Source: Chitinophagales bacterium (lineage in GTDB: Bacteria > Bacteroidota > Bacteroidia > Chitinophagales > Chitinophagaceae). From it: a stretch of 7,210 nucleotides of DNA. The stretch is from the NCBI GenBank assembly GCA_015654495.1, contig JAATGW010000155.1, positions 1 through 7,210 on the forward strand, in the 5' to 3' direction. This document shows, in pieces, positions 6,129 through 7,210 of this stretch. How positions within the stretch are numbered: the first letter of the stretch is position 1; the number at the start of each line of letters is the position of its first letter. Position numbers and translations under genes: made by a program. Below the pieces are notes generated by a model. That model was not told where the DNA came from. It searched no databases and was given only the letters and a program-made list of their open reading frames with translations.

Positions 6129-7067
6129 TTATTGAACCAGTGCAGGAAGAACCTGTTCTATTTCCATTCTTTGTGATTCGTATTGCCCTGGTAATTTCAG
6201 ATGCTGACCCAGTTCATTCAACGGCTCGTCTATTGCAAACCCGGGATTGTCTGTTGCGATCTCGAATAATACACCGCCTGGTTCACGGAAATACAATGAG
6301 AAAAAATAATTGCGATCAATCTTTGGCGTTATCTGATAGCCTTTCTGAACAACCTTATCTCTGAATTGCATCAATACGGCTTCATCTTTTACTCTGAAAG
6401 CAACATGGTGATTTGTTCCACCTGCTACATGGCCTCTCTTACCTTCGGCGGTTTCAACGATATCAACAATAGCAGCTTCCTTTACAGCATCGGTAACATA
6501 CCTGAAAATATTGCCTTCCTGTTTAGTTAACCTGTAACCGAAAATATCGGTAAGAATGGCTGCTGTTGGTTTTACATTATTCACGGTTAAGGTAACATTG
6601 TGAAAACCCTGGATTGCGGCATTTGCAGGTATATCAGCGGTTTTCCAGCCCTCGCGCCGATCGGGATTTTCAGGCATGATCAACTGCAGTTGAAGTCCGT
6701 CAGGATCAGTGAAATTCACCAGCACTTCGTCAAATCTTTTCTCAGGCTTTCCAAAACTTACATTAAACTCTTCAAATCTTTTCGTCCAGAAACCCAGGCT
6801 ACCTGCCGGGATAGCATAACCGATTCCCGTTGCCATACCGGCGCCGTTTTCACCACGCCTTACATTTCGCCATGGGAAAAAAGTAAGTATGGTACCGGGA
6901 GCGCCCTGCTCATCACCATAATAAAAGTGGTAAGTACCCGGGTCATCAAAATTCACCGTTTTCTTTACAAGTCTTAACCCCAAAACCTTTGTATAAAAAT
7001 CATAATTGCGCTGGGCATCACCGGCAATAGCTGTAATATGGTGCAAGCCCTGAATTCTATCTTCCAT
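6129..7067 (-). CDS. Two-domain VOC-family ring-cleaving dioxygenase (MhqE/MhqO-like)
   Basis: This 312-residue protein holds two vicinal-oxygen-chelate modules. The first begins GLHHITAIAGD (7-17) and carries FYTKVLGLRLVKKTVNFDD (24-42), then HFYYGD (47-52), TFFPW (62-66) and the module end VNFTDPDGLQLQLI (117-130). The second begins GFHNVTLTV (154-162), with NHHVAFRV (219-226) and REPGGVLFEIATD (261-273). Likely metal ligands are H9 or H10, H220 or H221, and E269, matching the His-His-Glu pattern of extradiol-type enzymes. Family members are annotated as ring-cleaving dioxygenases acting on catechol- or hydroquinone-type rings. Bacillus MhqA, MhqE and MhqO relatives confer resistance to methylhydroquinone and catechol. 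It is the first gene of the minus-strand operon, followed 9 bp later by the MhqD-like hydrolase. The start ATG at 7065-7067 lies just before the conserved domain; the stop is TAA. The family is near certain; the actual substrate is inferred only. Confidence 0.92.
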   Translation of the reverse strand: MEDRIQGLHHITAIAGDAQRNYDFYTKVLGLRLVKKTVNFDDPGTYHFYYGDEQGAPGTILTFFPWRNVRRGENGAGMATGIGYAIPAGSLGFWTKRFEEFNVSFGKPEKRFDEVLVNFTDPDGLQLQLIMPENPDRREGWKTADIPANAAIQGFHNVTLTVNNVKPTAAILTDIFGYRLTKQEGNIFRYVTDAVKEAAIVDIVETAEGKRGHVAGGTNHHVAFRVKDEAVLMQFRDKVVQKGYQITPKIDRNYFFSLYFREPGGVLFEIATDNPGFAIDEPLNELGQHLKLPGQYESQRMEIEQVLPALVQ

Positions 7068-7122
7068 ATAATCTGTTTTAAACTTTTAATTTTCTCTTAT
7101 GCAAATGTCGCACGAAATCATG

Positions 7123-7146
7123 CCCCGGAAAATGTCAAATCCGGGG
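7123..7146. promoter_or_regulatory. GC-rich 24-bp inverted repeat upstream of the dioxygenase operon: candidate operator or leader hairpin
   Basis: CCCCGGA (7123-7129) and TCCGGGG (7140-7146) are perfect 7-bp arms around a 10-bp AT-rich centre, standing out in an AT-rich region. The dyad lies 56 bp upstream of the dioxygenase ATG. Read on the minus strand, the centre contains TTTGAC, a possible -33 element. A -7-like GACATTTG (7109-7102, one base from TAnnTTTG) lies downstream, but the 26-nt gap is longer than usual, so the promoter call is weak. Size and place fit a repressor site for a MarR- or TetR-type regulator (inference); no regulator gene is in the window. The plus-strand copy is followed by TTTT, so it could also act as a terminator for transcription in that direction, but no plus-strand gene precedes it. 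Confidence 0.45.
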
Positions 7147-7184
7147 TTTTACATGTATTATTCGGGGGAGAAAGGAGAAATAAA

Positions 7185-7210
7185 CGAAGTACGAAGGCCG
7201 AAGTGCGAAG
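7185..7210. repeat. CGAAG heptamer array running off the right edge
   Basis: CGAAG occurs at 7185, 7192, 7199 and 7206, exactly every 7 bp, with the two spacer bases TA, GC and TG. The fourth unit ends at the last base of the window, so the array may continue. The region from 7147 to 7184 beside it is purine-rich and holds no gene. The sequence differs from the AACGTT array near 1300, but the 7-bp period is the same. Confidence 0.75.

Noticed and set aside
6600..6977. 125-codon open frame on the plus strand opposite the dioxygenase gene
   Set aside because: It lies wholly inside a gene with clear VOC motifs on the other strand, and its translation shows no domain or conserved composition.

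Overview
The window looks like chromosomal DNA of a member of the Bacteroidota, most likely the Chitinophagaceae/Sphingobacteriales side. The evidence is moderate GC, starts with A/T-rich leaders and no convincing Shine-Dalgarno sequences, a PAP2 phosphatase joined to an outer-membrane-type beta-barrel, and intergenic arrays of short heptamers. The lineage is inferred from protein style; no rRNA or marker gene is present.

Left half, plus strand (1-4221): an envelope or glycan group. It starts inside a PAP2-superfamily phosphatase whose C-terminal half reads as an outer-membrane barrel (5' end outside the window). A 38-bp near-perfect palindrome follows, built of five AACGTT units at 7-bp period. 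Then come a polytopic GT-C-type (GT87/DUF2029-like) glycosyltransferase and an FAD-dependent oxidoreductase of the UDP-galactopyranose mutase/HemY-like class. The last two share a 4-bp ATGA overlap, so they are very probably co-translated. A polyprenol-linked glycan route is a reasonable guess, but the sugar and acceptor cannot be read from sequence.

Right half, minus strand (7067 down to 4386): a compact catabolic or detoxification operon. In order of transcription it encodes a two-domain VOC ring-cleaving dioxygenase, a serine alpha/beta hydrolase of the carboxylesterase/phospholipase family, a small cupin and a ferredoxin-reductase-like flavoprotein. The dioxygenase plus hydrolase pair resembles the Bacillus subtilis mhqE-mhqD pair, which is induced by quinones and catechol. 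The hydrolase and cupin overlap by ATGA. The flavoprotein follows after 76 bp and may have its own promoter. A GC-rich inverted repeat lies 56 bp upstream of the first gene and is a candidate operator.

The two halves converge on a 164-bp spacer (4222-4385) with a weak terminator-like element for the minus-strand operon. A second heptamer array (CGAAG every 7 bp) runs off the right edge. There are no rRNA or tRNA genes, CRISPR arrays, transposases, integrases or phage genes. I do not see a clearly new defence or mobile system. The least ordinary items are the phosphatase-barrel fusion, the heptamer arrays, the glycosyltransferase/flavoenzyme pair and the mhqED-like operon with its upstream dyad.
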